34,192 bases of DNA from an uncultured bacterium (GCA_937949995.1 CALFEO010000017.1:1-34192), one strand, 5' to 3'. Counted from the stretch's first letter, positions 7,784 to 16,578 are shown. Made by a program: numbers and translations. The notes: generated from the sequence alone by a model not told the origin.

Positions 7784-9259
7784 TCACAATGTCTCCAGTG
7801 CTTGTCGGATGCGGGCTGTTGATTGTTTTTTGCCCAATACGGCGATCAATTCGAACGGGCTTGGGGATTTTTCTTGAGCGGAGAGGCTGACTCTAAGAGG
7901 CCAAAGCGTATCGCCGTTTCCCCAGCCTTGGGCTTGGATAAGATTCTTGATGTACTCTTCGATGTGCTTGGCATCATGTTCTTTTGAATCATCGATTTGT
8001 TCAATCCAGCCAATCGCGGCAGTTAAACGTTCGCGAGCTTCGTCTTTGGAGCGGTCTTTCCATGTGATTGAGATGTTGGAGTAATCGAGTTTATCAACAA
8101 AGAGAAAGGCTGATTGTTCGGTAATTTCCGAAGGTAAAATAATGCGTTCGCGGAATAAAAGGGCGACGCGTTGTTTGAATTTCAAATCAGCGTTGTATGA
8201 GCTTAAGTGAGGTAATATAAGGTCGAAATAGCTTTGATTGTCCATTTCGCGGAGGTAGTGATTGTTGAGCCAGTTAAGTTTGTCGATTTGAAAGACGGCA
8301 CCGGCTTTGTTGACCTTGGTGAGATCGAATAGATCGATGAGTTCTTGCTTGGTATAAATCTCGCGATCCGCGGTTGGATTCCAGCCCAAAAGAGCAAGAA
8401 AGTTGATCAATGCCTGAGGCAGGTAGCCTTTTTTAAGATAGTCTTCGGCTGCTACATCGCCTTGGCGTTTGGAGAGTTTGGATTTGTCGGGATTCAAGAT
8501 AAGCGGGAGATGGGCAAAAATGGGTAACTCCCAACCAAAGGATTCGTAGATGAATATGTGTTTTGGCGTGGATGAAAGCCACTCCTCGCCGCGGATAACG
8601 TGAGTGATCTCCATGTCATGATCATCGGCCATGGCGGCAAGGTGATAAGTGGCCATGCCGTCGGATTTGATGATGACTTGGTCGTCGATTAGCTTCCACT
8701 CAAAACCAACCTCACCGCGAATTGCGTCGTTGATTGTTACGGAACCTTCTTTGGGCAGTTTGAGACGGATGACATGAGATTCCCCCGCTTCGAGGCGTTT
8801 TTGCACTTCTTCGGCACTCAAATCACGGCAATGACCATCGTAGCCGGTGGGACGCTTGGTCAGCTCTTGCATTTTGCGGACTTCATCGAGACGTTCTGCG
8901 GTACAAAAACAATAATAAGCCTTGCCCATTTCGACAAGTTGTTTGGCGTATTGCTGATGGATGTGTTTGCGTTCGGATTGGATGTATGGGCCATGATCAC
9001 CGCGTTGGAATATTTTATTATCATCATCTATCCAGACGCCTTCGTTAGGTTCGATTCCAAGTTGTTTTAAAGAGTTGCAGAGGTTTTCGACCGCGCCTTC
9101 AACAAAACGGGATTTATCGGTATCTTCAATTCTCAATAAAAAATCCCCGCTATTTTGTTTGGCGAGAAAATAATCATAAATGTAAGTTCTCAAATTGCCT
9201 ATATGCATGTAGCCGGTTGGGCTTGGTGCGGCACGGACTCTAAAACGTCGTTCTAACAT
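7784..9259 (-). CDS. gltX: Glutamyl-tRNA synthetase
   Basis: Class I aminoacyl-tRNA synthetase that charges tRNA-Glu. The 491-aa product shows the HIGH signature as HIGN (19-22) in APSPTGYMHIGNLRT, LLRIEDTD, the KMSKS signature as KLSKR (261-265), and a cysteine pair C117/C119 with C144 that resembles the zinc site of bacterial GluRS. The C-terminal anticodon-binding helical domain is present to the end (GKKQSTARIRQALETL). Length is normal. Whether it also charges tRNA-Gln (non-discriminating) cannot be decided here. Its own promoter lies 9 bases before the ATG, and no SD is present. Confidence 0.97.
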   Translation of the reverse strand: MLERRFRVRAAPSPTGYMHIGNLRTYIYDYFLAKQNSGDFLLRIEDTDKSRFVEGAVENLCNSLKQLGIEPNEGVWIDDDNKIFQRGDHGPYIQSERKHIHQQYAKQLVEMGKAYYCFCTAERLDEVRKMQELTKRPTGYDGHCRDLSAEEVQKRLEAGESHVIRLKLPKEGSVTINDAIRGEVGFEWKLIDDQVIIKSDGMATYHLAAMADDHDMEITHVIRGEEWLSSTPKHIFIYESFGWELPIFAHLPLILNPDKSKLSKRQGDVAAEDYLKKGYLPQALINFLALLGWNPTADREIYTKQELIDLFDLTKVNKAGAVFQIDKLNWLNNHYLREMDNQSYFDLILPHLSSYNADLKFKQRVALLFRERIILPSEITEQSAFLFVDKLDYSNISITWKDRSKDEARERLTAAIGWIEQIDDSKEHDAKHIEEYIKNLIQAQGWGNGDTLWPLRVSLSAQEKSPSPFELIAVLGKKQSTARIRQALETL

Positions 9260-9268
9260 AATAGGCTG

Positions 9269-9297
9269 ATATTACGTGAAAATATCTTGTTTGTCCA
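9269..9297 (-). promoter_or_regulatory. Promoter of gltX
   Basis: Read on the minus strand: TGGACA (9297-9292), 17-base spacer, TAATAT (9274-9269). Nine bases separate the -10 box from the ATG at 9259, predicting a leaderless transcript. Confidence 0.45.
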
Positions 9298-9305
9298 ACG
9301 GCAAA

Positions 9306-9356
9306 GGTCGAACATGTAACGTCTAACGTCAAATGTCGAACGTGTAACGTCAATTC
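9306..9356. repeat. GTCGAACGTGTAACGTC array
   Basis: Imperfect units of AACGTC/GTCGAA in the gap between the GT26 gene and gltX. Another short-unit array of the type seen throughout the window. Confidence 0.55.
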
Positions 9357-9388
9357 AATCAGAATACTGCAAAGGAGGTTGATTGGGC

Positions 9389-10123
9389 TTATTTGTTGAA
9401 TATTGCTTTTAGGGGGAAGATGAATACTGCGTTAAATATCCTCGGCCAGCGTTTGGGCTCGATTATGAGTCTATATAGCCATTCGAGGCCAATATTCTGC
9501 ATCCAAGCGGGTGCGCGGCGAGTATTGCCGGACCAGAAATCGAAAGTACCGCCAACGCCGATGAAGAGTTTGGCGGTGGGAAATCTGTCTTGATAGCGCT
9601 GGATCCAAAATTCTTGTTTGGGGTGGCCAAAGGCGACCAAGATGACATCGGCTTCGTATTCTTGGGTGCGAATTATCGCTGATTCACCCGCTTCATCAGC
9701 TATGCCTTCAATTGAGATGCTTCCCCCGTCTTCGGCGAAGACTTTGAGTTCGGGATGGCGTTTGCGGAGCATCCAAGCGGATTTATCAGCTGCGCCATTT
9801 TTGCCTCCAACCAAAACCAACGTCCAGTTTTGCTTAACACAAAGTTTAACAGCCTCATCGGCCAATTTTACGCCCGTAACACGCGATCCGCGGGCTCCTT
9901 TAAGCCATCCAACCAGCTGTAGGCCGAATCCGTCGATAGAGCGAATGTCGGCTTGGCGCAGAGTATCCCAGTAGAGGGAATTTTTTTTGGCGTATAATAA
10001 AATTTCGGGATTGGCGGTTACTATCCAAGTTTTCTGCTTCACGCTCGCACGCGTTAAAACTTCTTGCACCAATCGTTGCAGGCTGTAACCGTGGATGATG
10101 AGGTTGAAGACGGAGAAACTCAT
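9389..10123 (-). CDS. WecG/TagA/CpsF family (GT26) glycosyltransferase
   Basis: Predicted to add an N-acetylhexosamine-type sugar to a lipid-linked acceptor in cell-surface polysaccharide or teichoic-acid-like synthesis. The 244-aa product carries the family landmarks TANPEIL (36-42), the catalytic-site aspartate D64 in RSIDGFGL, the glycine-rich LVLVGGKNG, VAFGHPKQEFWI, and the C-terminal GVGGTFDFWSG with the amphipathic LEWLYRLIIEPKRW membrane-association tail. An in-frame TTG at 10138 would add five residues, but the ATG at 10123 fits family N-termini better. No other polysaccharide gene is adjacent, so its pathway is not shown by context. Confidence 0.9.
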   Translation of the reverse strand: MSFSVFNLIIHGYSLQRLVQEVLTRASVKQKTWIVTANPEILLYAKKNSLYWDTLRQADIRSIDGFGLQLVGWLKGARGSRVTGVKLADEAVKLCVKQNWTLVLVGGKNGAADKSAWMLRKRHPELKVFAEDGGSISIEGIADEAGESAIIRTQEYEADVILVAFGHPKQEFWIQRYQDRFPTAKLFIGVGGTFDFWSGNTRRAPAWMQNIGLEWLYRLIIEPKRWPRIFNAVFIFPLKAIFNK

Positions 10124-10129
10124 AACTTC

Positions 10130-10235
10130 AATTACCAATTAACGATTATCAATTATTAATGTTGGAATCCCTTTCGGGATAATATCATAATTAATGCCAG
10201 AGGCCTCATAAATTTGTAATTGTTAATTGGTAATT
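10130..10235. repeat. Inverted repeat upstream of the GT26 gene
   Basis: Arms 10130-10148 and 10217-10235 are complementary at 18 of 19 positions (AATTACCAATTAAC-type). A small hairpin ATCCC-TTTC-GGGAT sits inside near 10157-10170. It fills the gap between the GT26 gene and thpR. Confidence 0.7.
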
Positions 10236-10240
10236 CGTAA

Positions 10241-10783
10241 TTAATTGTTGAGTCGGTATTCATGCAGTGGTGTGTATTTGGGACCGGCGGCTGAAAGTTC
10301 GCTAAGAAATAGGGTGGCATATTCGGGAACCCAACCGATTCCCTCGAGAGACATTTCGTACGGATCCAATTGTTTATTTGAGCGGGCGCGAGCCAGGGTA
10401 ATGTGCGGCACCCAAGGTTTACGATCTATTTGCGGAGCGATTAACGAGGCCATATCGCGAACATGAGATACGGTTTCCTGCCAAGCAATCGCCTGCTCGG
10501 GTTCGCATGAAGCGACATATAGGACGGGGCGCTTGGTTGGGAAAGTTTCGATTTGTGACACGACAAATGCTCCGGCCGGAGGAGTTTCCAATGCTTTACC
10601 GATCAGCTGTGATAATTGTAAAAGATTTTTATATTCAACATCGCCAAAAAAAGCCAAGGTAATGTGCCATTGGCCGGGATCGGATAATTTCAATATTTGA
10701 CGCTCTGTTTCATTGATATGCCAAGCGTTACGAATTTGTTCACGGCAATCGGGTGGAACGGTTATGCCAAGGAAACATCTCAT
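10241..10783 (-). CDS. thpR: RNA 2',3'-cyclic phosphodiesterase (2'-5' RNA ligase family)
   Basis: Two-histidine phosphoesterase that opens 2',3'-cyclic phosphate ends of RNA. The 180-aa product shows both HxTL signatures, HITL at 40-43 (GQWHITLAFFGDV) and HITL at 127-130 (PWVPHITLARAR), at the spacing typical of the family. Length is also typical. The ATG at 10783 starts with RCFLGITVPPD, the usual N-terminal strand. It lies alone between repeat blocks, and no SD is visible. Confidence 0.93.
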   Translation of the reverse strand: MRCFLGITVPPDCREQIRNAWHINETERQILKLSDPGQWHITLAFFGDVEYKNLLQLSQLIGKALETPPAGAFVVSQIETFPTKRPVLYVASCEPEQAIAWQETVSHVRDMASLIAPQIDRKPWVPHITLARARSNKQLDPYEMSLEGIGWVPEYATLFLSELSAAGPKYTPLHEYRLNN

Positions 10784-10789
10784 TTACAT

Positions 10790-10896
10790 TACGAATTACG
10801 AATCTGCGCGAATTACGAATGGATTACATTTTATTCCATGGAATAAAATGTAAGGTTGATTACAAATTCGTAATTAGCGCAGATTCGTAATTCGTA
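10790..10896. repeat. 107-bp cruciform-forming inverted repeat after the atp operon
   Basis: Outer arms 10790-10809 and 10877-10896 are perfect 20-bp complements. Inner arms 10810-10820 and 10866-10876 match at 10 of 11. The centre 10824-10853 is a perfect 30-base palindrome around CCATGG. It lies directly after the atpC stop and may shield or end the operon mRNA, though it lacks a U-tract. Confidence 0.8.
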
Positions 10897-10905
10897 CGTT
10901 TATAT

Positions 10906-11388
10906 TTAGACTGTTCCGGTGTCGTCTGTCAAACTGCTGTCGGGGCCCATGTCGGCGCGAGGTTTGCCGGAGCCGGCTTTGTATTTGCGGGCTACGCGGT
11001 AACGAGCCAGCTCGCGCTCCAATTCGGCGGCCGCGCGGGCAAAAGCTTCGTCATCCCCGCGAGCCGATTCGCGCATGACTTGTTCGGCGCGGGCTTTGGC
11101 TTGTTCGATGTTTTTGAGATTCAAATCCTCTCCCCTTTCGGCGGTATCAGCAAGAACCGTGACATTGCCTTCGGCATCCACCTGGATAAAGCCGCCGGAT
11201 ACGGCTACATCTTCGGTGTGATTGTGTTCTTTTAACATCGCCACTCCGGGCACAAGTTCCGCAACCAAAGGAATGTGATTCGGCAGTATCGTAATTTCAC
11301 CATCCATTGTGGGAAGGGTTACTTGGGATACTTTTTTCTCAAAAGCGATTTTTTCCGGAGTGATGAGTTTGAAGTTGAGGAGGGACAT
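10906..11388 (-). CDS. atpC: F1Fo ATP synthase subunit epsilon
   Basis: Central-stalk subunit that couples rotation and can inhibit hydrolysis. The N-terminal beta-sandwich (about 1-85: LNFKLITPEKIAFEKKVSQV, GEITILPNHIPLVAEL, VSGGFIQVDAEGNVTVLADTAE) is typical, followed by the two-helix C-terminal domain (IEQAKARAEQVMRES...AAELERELARYRVA). I chose the ATG at 11388 (MSLLNFK), giving 160 aa. The frame stays open further upstream only because an AACGTT repeat encodes NVMNVTN-like residues. The acidic tail after the helices (about 20 residues) is an extension beyond the usual 130-140 aa. Last gene of the operon. Confidence 0.93.
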   Translation of the reverse strand: MSLLNFKLITPEKIAFEKKVSQVTLPTMDGEITILPNHIPLVAELVPGVAMLKEHNHTEDVAVSGGFIQVDAEGNVTVLADTAERGEDLNLKNIEQAKARAEQVMRESARGDDEAFARAAAELERELARYRVARKYKAGSGKPRADMGPDSSLTDDTGTV

Positions 11389-11393
11389 AGAGG

Positions 11394-11532
11394 CGTTTGA
11401 AACGTTCATAACGTTTGTAACGTTCATAACGTTTATAACGAGTTCAGTGGTCAATTAAGATAAAAGTTTGTTATGAATCACTTAAGCTTCTCTTGATGAA
11501 CTTTTTACTTTTAACTTGATGAACTTTTTAGC
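11394..11532. repeat. AACGTT array and CTTGATGAACTT array between atpC and atpD
   Basis: AACGTTCATAACGTTTGTAA units at 11394-11442 are followed by two CTTGATGAACTTTTTA-type units at 11493-11532. The second type also occurs between atpD and atpG and in the large block at 18938-19243. Together they form a 152-base spacer inside the operon. Confidence 0.65.
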
Positions 11533-11540
11533 ATGCGACG

Positions 11541-12905
11541 TTAGCTGGTTACTTCGTCGATGGAGCCTTTCATGTAAAAGGCCTGCTCGGGTTTGTCATC
11601 GTGTTTGCCTTCGAGGATTTCCTCGAAGCCGGTGATGGTTTGTTCAAGCGTGACGTATTTGCCGGGGTTGTTGGTAAAGACTTCGGCGACAAAGAAAGGT
11701 TGAGAGAGGAATTTTTGGATTTTGCGGGCGCGGGCGACTGTCATTTTGTCTTCTTCGGACAGTTCATCCATGCCTAAGATAGCGATAATGTCTTGAAGAT
11801 CTTTGTAGCGTTGAAGGACTTTTTGTACACCGCGTGCGACTTTGTAATGACGTTCGCCGACCACTTTGGGATCCAGGATGGTTGAAGAGGAATCGAGAGG
11901 ATCGACAGCCGGATAAATGCCAAGTTCGGCAAGACTGCGGGTTAAAACCACGGTTGAGTCCAAGTGGCCGAAGGTTGTGGCAGGAGCCGGATCGGTAAGG
12001 TCGTCGGCAGGGACATAGACGGCCTGCACGGAAGTGATGGAGCCTTTGTTGGTGGACGTGATGCGTTCTTGCAAGTTGCCCATTTCGGTGGCAAGCGTTG
12101 GCTGATAACCCACGGCAGACGGAATGCGTCCAAGCAAAGCGGAAACTTCGGAGCCGGCTTGAGTGAAGCGGAAAATGTTATCGATGAAGAGCAAAACATC
12201 TTGATTTTTTTCGTCGCGGAAATATTCGGCGATAGCCAAGCCGCTTAAAGCCACACGCGCGCGGGCGCCCGGCGGTTCGTTCATTTGGCCGAAAACCAGT
12301 GAGGTTTTGTCGATAACTCCGGATTCGTTCATTTCTTGCCAGAGAGCGTTGCCTTCGCGGGTACGTTCGCCGACACCGGCAAAAACCGAATAACCTCCGT
12401 GTTCGGTGGCAATGTTATGAATAAGCTCCATAACGATAACGGTTTTGCCGACTCCGGCTCCGCCAAAGAGGCCGATTTTACCGCCTTTCAAAAAGGGGCA
12501 GATGAGATCTACAACTTTGATGCCGGTTTCCAATATTTCGGTTTCGGTTGATTGATCCGCAAATGTGGGCGCAGGACGGTGGATGGGATAGGTTTTGGTG
12601 TTGCCGACAGGACCTTTGCCGTCGATAGCATTGCCGGATACGTCGAACATGCGTCCAAGCGTTTTTTCGCCCACGGGAACAGAGATTGGCGCGCCTGTAT
12701 CTTCAACAGCCATACCGCGTTCGAGGCCATCCGTGCTGGACATGGCAATGGTGCGAACTTCGCCTTCGCCCAAATGCTGTTCCACTTCCAATACCAATTT
12801 ACCGCCTTCGCGATCGATCGTGAGAGCGTTATAGATTTTGGGCGGTTCGCCATCGAAGCGGACATCCACGACCGGACCGATGACTTGTGTGATTTTGCCT
12901 TGCAT
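11541..12905 (-). CDS. atpD: F1Fo ATP synthase subunit beta
   Basis: Catalytic subunit of F1, three per complex. The 454-aa product has the P-loop GGAGVGKT at 148-155, the VGERTREGN catalytic glutamate region, LLFIDNIFRFTQAGSEVSALLGRIPSAVGYQPTL with the Walker B aspartate (quoted in part: IDNIFRFTQAGSEV), the SITSVQAVYVPADDLTDPAP loop containing the DELSEED-type C-terminal contact (MDELSEEDK), and the usual end. Length is slightly short but complete. It is separated from atpG (98 bases) and atpC (152 bases) by repeat-rich gaps, unlike the tightly packed upstream genes. Confidence 0.98.
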   Translation of the reverse strand: MQGKITQVIGPVVDVRFDGEPPKIYNALTIDREGGKLVLEVEQHLGEGEVRTIAMSSTDGLERGMAVEDTGAPISVPVGEKTLGRMFDVSGNAIDGKGPVGNTKTYPIHRPAPTFADQSTETEILETGIKVVDLICPFLKGGKIGLFGGAGVGKTVIVMELIHNIATEHGGYSVFAGVGERTREGNALWQEMNESGVIDKTSLVFGQMNEPPGARARVALSGLAIAEYFRDEKNQDVLLFIDNIFRFTQAGSEVSALLGRIPSAVGYQPTLATEMGNLQERITSTNKGSITSVQAVYVPADDLTDPAPATTFGHLDSTVVLTRSLAELGIYPAVDPLDSSSTILDPKVVGERHYKVARGVQKVLQRYKDLQDIIAILGMDELSEEDKMTVARARKIQKFLSQPFFVAEVFTNNPGKYVTLEQTITGFEEILEGKHDDKPEQAFYMKGSIDEVTS

Positions 12906-12912
12906 AAATTCA

Positions 12913-13003
12913 GTTAAAAGTTTAATGATTAAAGTTTATCAAGAGTTGCTAAATATTAAGGTATCTCTTGATGAACTTGTTACTTTGATCTTGATGGACT
13001 TTT
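12913..13003. repeat. Hairpin-forming repeat between atpG and atpD
   Basis: AAGTTTATCAAGAG (near 12930) pairs with CTCTTGATGAACTT (12965-12978). A second copy of the word, CTTGATGGACTTTTTT, ends at the atpG stop. It may act as an mRNA-processing or stability element before the beta gene; function is inferred. Confidence 0.55.
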
Positions 13004-13960
13004 TTAGTTTTCAAGCGCGGCTTTGCCGGCGGAGATTTCGGAGATTTCGGCGGTGATACCGGCTTGGCGAGCGCGATTGAACGTAAGAGTTAGAGAATCT
13101 ATCATATCTCCGGCCGAGTCGGTGGCATTTCTCATGGCCATCATACGGGCGGAATGTTCGGATGCCGTTGATTCGAGCATTGCTTGATATAATCTGGTGT
13201 CAATCAGGCGCGGGAGCATTTGATCAAGCACATGCCTGGGAGACGGTTCAAATACAACTTCGTAATCAAGAGGGTGTTTTTCAGCTTTTTTGCGGTCGTA
13301 AGCCAAGCGTTCCGAGGGAGTCATTTTTTCGCGGGGATCTTCAGATTCATCATCGGTGTTTAAATCAACTTTTAACTCGGACTCGGGAATTATCGGCAGT
13401 AATTGTACAATCGTGGGAACTTGAGAGATGGTTGAACGAAAATCAGCGTAGCAGAGAAAGACGCGATCGGCACGATTGTGTAAAAATTCATCATATACCA
13501 ATTTGCCGGCGCTTTGAGATCTTTCGAAAGAGGGTGCATTGGAAATTGATTCGAATGAAGCCATGATTTCGTAATTCAACCTGCGTATCGGGCCTTCGGA
13601 TTTTTTTCCGACCGTGATGATTTTTACGGGCTCGGTGCGAGTGTTTAAAAATTCTTTGCAGGATTTTATGAGCTGAGCATTGAATGAACCGCACAATCCC
13701 CTGTCGGAGGCGACAATAATCAAAATCGATGATTTCGCTTCTTTGCGCCCGTATAATAGAGGATGAGATTTTTGATTAACCAAAGGCAAAATATCATCAA
13801 CGATTTTTTTGATATTTTTGCTGTAATTGCGGCTGTCTACCGTCATCTGTACGGCTTTGCGCATTTTGGCTCCGGCAACAAGCTCCATGGCTTTGGTGAT
13901 TTTGCGCGTGTTCTTGATGGATTTCAGCCGTGAATTTATGGCTCTGGTATTGGAGGGCAT
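13004..13960 (-). CDS. atpG: F1Fo ATP synthase subunit gamma
   Basis: Rotor shaft inside the alpha/beta hexamer. The 318-aa product opens with the family N-terminal helix (RAINSRLKSIKNTRKITKAMELVAGAKMRKA in register, quoted in part: KSIKNTRKITKAMELVAG), has the SDRGLCGSFNAQL strand in the Rossmann-like middle, and ends with LTLTFNRARQAGITAEISEI, the conserved C-terminal helix. A charged insertion at roughly 205-245 (DDESEDPREKMTPSERLAY) makes it longer than the usual 285-295 aa. Only 3 bases separate it from atpA. Confidence 0.96.
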   Translation of the reverse strand: MPSNTRAINSRLKSIKNTRKITKAMELVAGAKMRKAVQMTVDSRNYSKNIKKIVDDILPLVNQKSHPLLYGRKEAKSSILIIVASDRGLCGSFNAQLIKSCKEFLNTRTEPVKIITVGKKSEGPIRRLNYEIMASFESISNAPSFERSQSAGKLVYDEFLHNRADRVFLCYADFRSTISQVPTIVQLLPIIPESELKVDLNTDDESEDPREKMTPSERLAYDRKKAEKHPLDYEVVFEPSPRHVLDQMLPRLIDTRLYQAMLESTASEHSARMMAMRNATDSAGDMIDSLTLTFNRARQAGITAEISEISAGKAALEN

Positions 13961-13963
13961 AAT

Positions 13964-15484
13964 TTAGTTGGCCAAATATACACTGTTCCAGTTTTTGATA
14001 GTTTCCGTTAATTTGGCTTCGATTTCTTCAGTAAGTTTGCCGATTTCTTCCATTTCTTTGAGCAGTTCGGCTGCGTTAGCGTCCAAATATTCGTGCAGTC
14101 CATGCTCCCAGGCGGTAATGTTTTCAATTTGAACTTCATCGCAAAGCCCGCGCGTTACGGCAAAGAGGGATGCCACTTGATGAGAGAGTGACATGGGCAC
14201 GTACTGATCTTGTTTTAATATTTCAACAGTTCTGCGTCCGCGTTCGATTTGACTGCGGGTAGCGTCATCAAGATCGGTGGCGAATTGAGCAAAAGCCTCC
14301 AATTCGCGGAACTGCGCCAAATCAAGGCGAACCGGGCCGGCGATTTTTTTCATGATGCCGAATTGAGCGGCGCCTCCGACGCGTGAGACCGATAGACCAA
14401 CGTTGAGAGCGGGGCGAATACCGCGATAGAAGAGATCACCTTCCAAAAAGATTTGGCCGTCGGTAATGGAAATGACGTTGGTGGGAATGTAAGCGGAAAC
14501 ATCACCGGCTTGAGTTTCGATAATGGGTAGAGCCGTGAGCGATCCGCCGCCATGTTCTTTGGAAAGACGGACTGCGCGTTCCAGCAGGCGCGAGTGCAGG
14601 TAGAAAACATCGCCCGGATATGCTTCGCGACCGGGTGGACGTCGAAGCAAGAGCGAGACTTCGCGATAAGCCCAAGCGTGCTTGGAGAGATCATCGTAAA
14701 CAACCAAAGCATCTTGGCCTTTGTCCATAAAATATTCGCCAATTGCGCATCCCGCATAAGGCGCAATATATTGCAATGAAGCGGGATCGGATGCGGAAGC
14801 CGTTACGATTACCGTGTAATCCATGGCACCGACTTCTTTGAGTTTGGCGACGATTTTGGCGATTTTGGAATCTTTTTGACCGATGGCAACGTAAATACAA
14901 GTAACGCCTTTGCCTTTTTGATTGATGATAGTGTCTACGGCAATGGCGGTTTTGCCGGTTTGGCGATCGCCTATGATAAGTTCGCGTTGTCCGCGTCCAA
15001 CCGGAATCATGGAGTCTACGGCTTTGATGCCGGTCATAAGCGGAGTATCAACAGGGTGACGAGCCATGACGCCGGCGGCGATTTTTTCGATGGGGTAAAC
15101 TTTTTCTTCTTTAAAAGCGGGTTTGCCGTCGCGAGGTTTGCCGAGAGGATCCAAAACACGGCCGATAACTCCGTCGCCAACCGGGATGGAAAGAATTTTG
15201 CCGGAGGATTGAACGCTTTGACCGGTTTTGATGCCCGTATAATCACCCAAAATCATGGCGCCCACGCGATCGTGTTCCAGGTTAAGCGCCACACCCACGG
15301 CGCCGTTTTCAAAAGAAAGCATTTCCATGGATTTGGCGTGCTTTAATCCGCTGATGGAAGCGATGCCGTCGCCCACTTCGCGAACCGTGCCGGTTTCTTC
15401 GGTTGTGCTTTTGGCCGTAAATGATCGGATTTGCGCCTGAAGCTCATCTGATAATTTGGCGGCTGCTGTTGCGTTGGTTTTCAT
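13964..15484 (-). CDS. atpA: F1Fo ATP synthase subunit alpha
   Basis: Non-catalytic nucleotide-binding subunit of F1, three per complex. The P-loop GDRQTGKT is at 172-179 of the 506-aa product. Also present are the N-terminal beta-barrel (GTVREVGDGIASISGL), IYVAIGQKDSKIA, ALVVYDDLSKHAWAYR, and LSVSRVGGAAQFGIMKKIAG carrying the arginine that reaches the catalytic site. I chose the ATG at 15484, one base after the atpH stop; the TTG at 15502 would overlap atpH and adds nothing conserved. Complete and of normal length. Confidence 0.98.
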   Translation of the reverse strand: MKTNATAAAKLSDELQAQIRSFTAKSTTEETGTVREVGDGIASISGLKHAKSMEMLSFENGAVGVALNLEHDRVGAMILGDYTGIKTGQSVQSSGKILSIPVGDGVIGRVLDPLGKPRDGKPAFKEEKVYPIEKIAAGVMARHPVDTPLMTGIKAVDSMIPVGRGQRELIIGDRQTGKTAIAVDTIINQKGKGVTCIYVAIGQKDSKIAKIVAKLKEVGAMDYTVIVTASASDPASLQYIAPYAGCAIGEYFMDKGQDALVVYDDLSKHAWAYREVSLLLRRPPGREAYPGDVFYLHSRLLERAVRLSKEHGGGSLTALPIIETQAGDVSAYIPTNVISITDGQIFLEGDLFYRGIRPALNVGLSVSRVGGAAQFGIMKKIAGPVRLDLAQFRELEAFAQFATDLDDATRSQIERGRRTVEILKQDQYVPMSLSHQVASLFAVTRGLCDEVQIENITAWEHGLHEYLDANAAELLKEMEEIGKLTEEIEAKLTETIKNWNSVYLAN

Positions 15485-15485
15485 A

Positions 15486-16031
15486 TTATTCGGAAAATAC
15501 AAGGTGATTGTGTAATTGCATTAATTTTGATTGAATGGTTGATTTATATTCCCAGTCTCCGCATTTGACTACCATTCCTCCGATTATTGAAGGATCGATG
15601 GCAAAAGTTAAGCGAACCGTGCCTTGGAATTTTTTTTCGAGAGCGTTTTGAATTTTGGTCAGGGTTGATTGATCGGGTTTGATTGCGGTAACCACAGTGC
15701 ATTCATAATGCAAAGCGTGCTCCCGCGCGGCCGATTCAAGTTGCTGCAGGAAAGAATCCATTTCTGAAAGAGATTTGTTTTGGATTAACAGCGCGATGGT
15801 ATTGGTGGAAAAAGGATGAAAATCAGAGCTCAAAGCTTGGTTCAGAGTCGCCAATCTTTGATCGATCGGAAGCAGGGTATCTTGCAATGAGCGGATCAGA
15901 TCGGGTTTGGTTTTGAGAATTTCATCAAAAAGATGCAGATTGTCAATAATCCGCAGGACAGCGTTTTCGGATACGGCCGTTTTAATGCAGGCTTCGGCTA
16001 TTTCTTTAAGATTACGAGCGTTTTTTGACAT
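15486..16031 (-). CDS. atpH: F1Fo ATP synthase subunit delta
   Basis: Peripheral-stalk cap joining subunit b to the top of F1. The 181-aa product has the N-terminal helical domain (ARNLKEIAEACIKTAVSE...) and the conserved C-terminal signature DPSIIGGMVVKCGDWEYKST. The ATG at 16031 lies two bases after the atpF stop; an in-frame TTG at 16037 would overlap it by four bases and is less likely. The short gaps to both neighbours suggest translational coupling. Confidence 0.93.
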   Translation of the reverse strand: MSKNARNLKEIAEACIKTAVSENAVLRIIDNLHLFDEILKTKPDLIRSLQDTLLPIDQRLATLNQALSSDFHPFSTNTIALLIQNKSLSEMDSFLQQLESAAREHALHYECTVVTAIKPDQSTLTKIQNALEKKFQGTVRLTFAIDPSIIGGMVVKCGDWEYKSTIQSKLMQLHNHLVFSE

Positions 16032-16033
16032 AA

Positions 16034-16534
16034 TCAAGCTGTTTCCAAATCTTTAACCGCTTCGTCGATGAGTTTTTTATGAGCTTCGGCGTCCAGATCT
16101 TTAACGATTCTTCCGGTGGCTTTGGTGATCAGATCGGCCAAGTCGTTTTTTAATGCCGTGTATGTGGCCTGGCGTTCGCCGATTAACATTTCTTTGGCTT
16201 CCGTCACTTGCTTGTCGATTTCGGTTTTGGCCATGCGCAATTTTTCTTCTTTCAGTACAGAGGCTTTTTGTTTGGCATCATCGATGATTTTATGGGCTTC
16301 TTTGCGCGCTTCAGACAGCACATCGTTTTTTTCTTTTTCAATGCTTTGTAATCTATCTTCGGCGTCTTTGGCATTGTTGATACCTTTGGCGATTTTCGCG
16401 CGCCGGGCTTCCAAGGCCGCTGAAATCGGTTTCCATGCAAATGTGCGCAAGATCAGAAAGAGAATCAAAAAATTGATAAGCTGCGCGATGAAGACGCGCC
16501 AATCGATTCCCAATTTTGTTAGCATTTCAGACAT
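16034..16534 (-). CDS. atpF: F1Fo ATP synthase subunit b
   Basis: Peripheral stalk. The 166-aa product has one N-terminal membrane span (about 12-32, VFIAQLINFLILFLILRTFAW) and a long charged helix for dimerisation (about 40-160) with the pattern EARRAKIAKGINNAKDAEDR. Only one b gene is present, so a homodimer is expected. A 114-base repeat-bearing gap separates it from atpE upstream. The stop is TGA. Confidence 0.94.
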   Translation of the reverse strand: MSEMLTKLGIDWRVFIAQLINFLILFLILRTFAWKPISAALEARRAKIAKGINNAKDAEDRLQSIEKEKNDVLSEARKEAHKIIDDAKQKASVLKEEKLRMAKTEIDKQVTEAKEMLIGERQATYTALKNDLADLITKATGRIVKDLDAEAHKKLIDEAVKDLETA

Positions 16535-16578
16535 AAGCCTTGATTACCTTGTTTAAATAGATTTCAGTAATAATTTAA

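Noticed and set aside
9047..9060. GGTTCGATTCC resembling a tRNA T-arm
   Set aside because: It lies inside gltX coding sequence and has no acceptor or anticodon stem around it; no tRNA gene was found anywhere in the window.
9371..9378. AAAGGAGG on the plus strand, suggesting a gene starting at 9393
   Set aside because: The candidate start is a TTG too far away, and the frame is antisense to the GT26 glycosyltransferase.
11389..11454. Longer N-terminus for subunit epsilon
   Set aside because: The added residues are encoded by an AACGTT repeat array and are not part of the family; MSLLNFK is the proper start.
14876..15346. 156-codon plus-strand frame antisense to atpA, and similar long frames at 11964-12248, 12552-12917 and 13162-13566
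   Set aside because: They lie fully opposite highly conserved atp genes, carry no SD or promoter and have the low-complexity look of antisense shadows.
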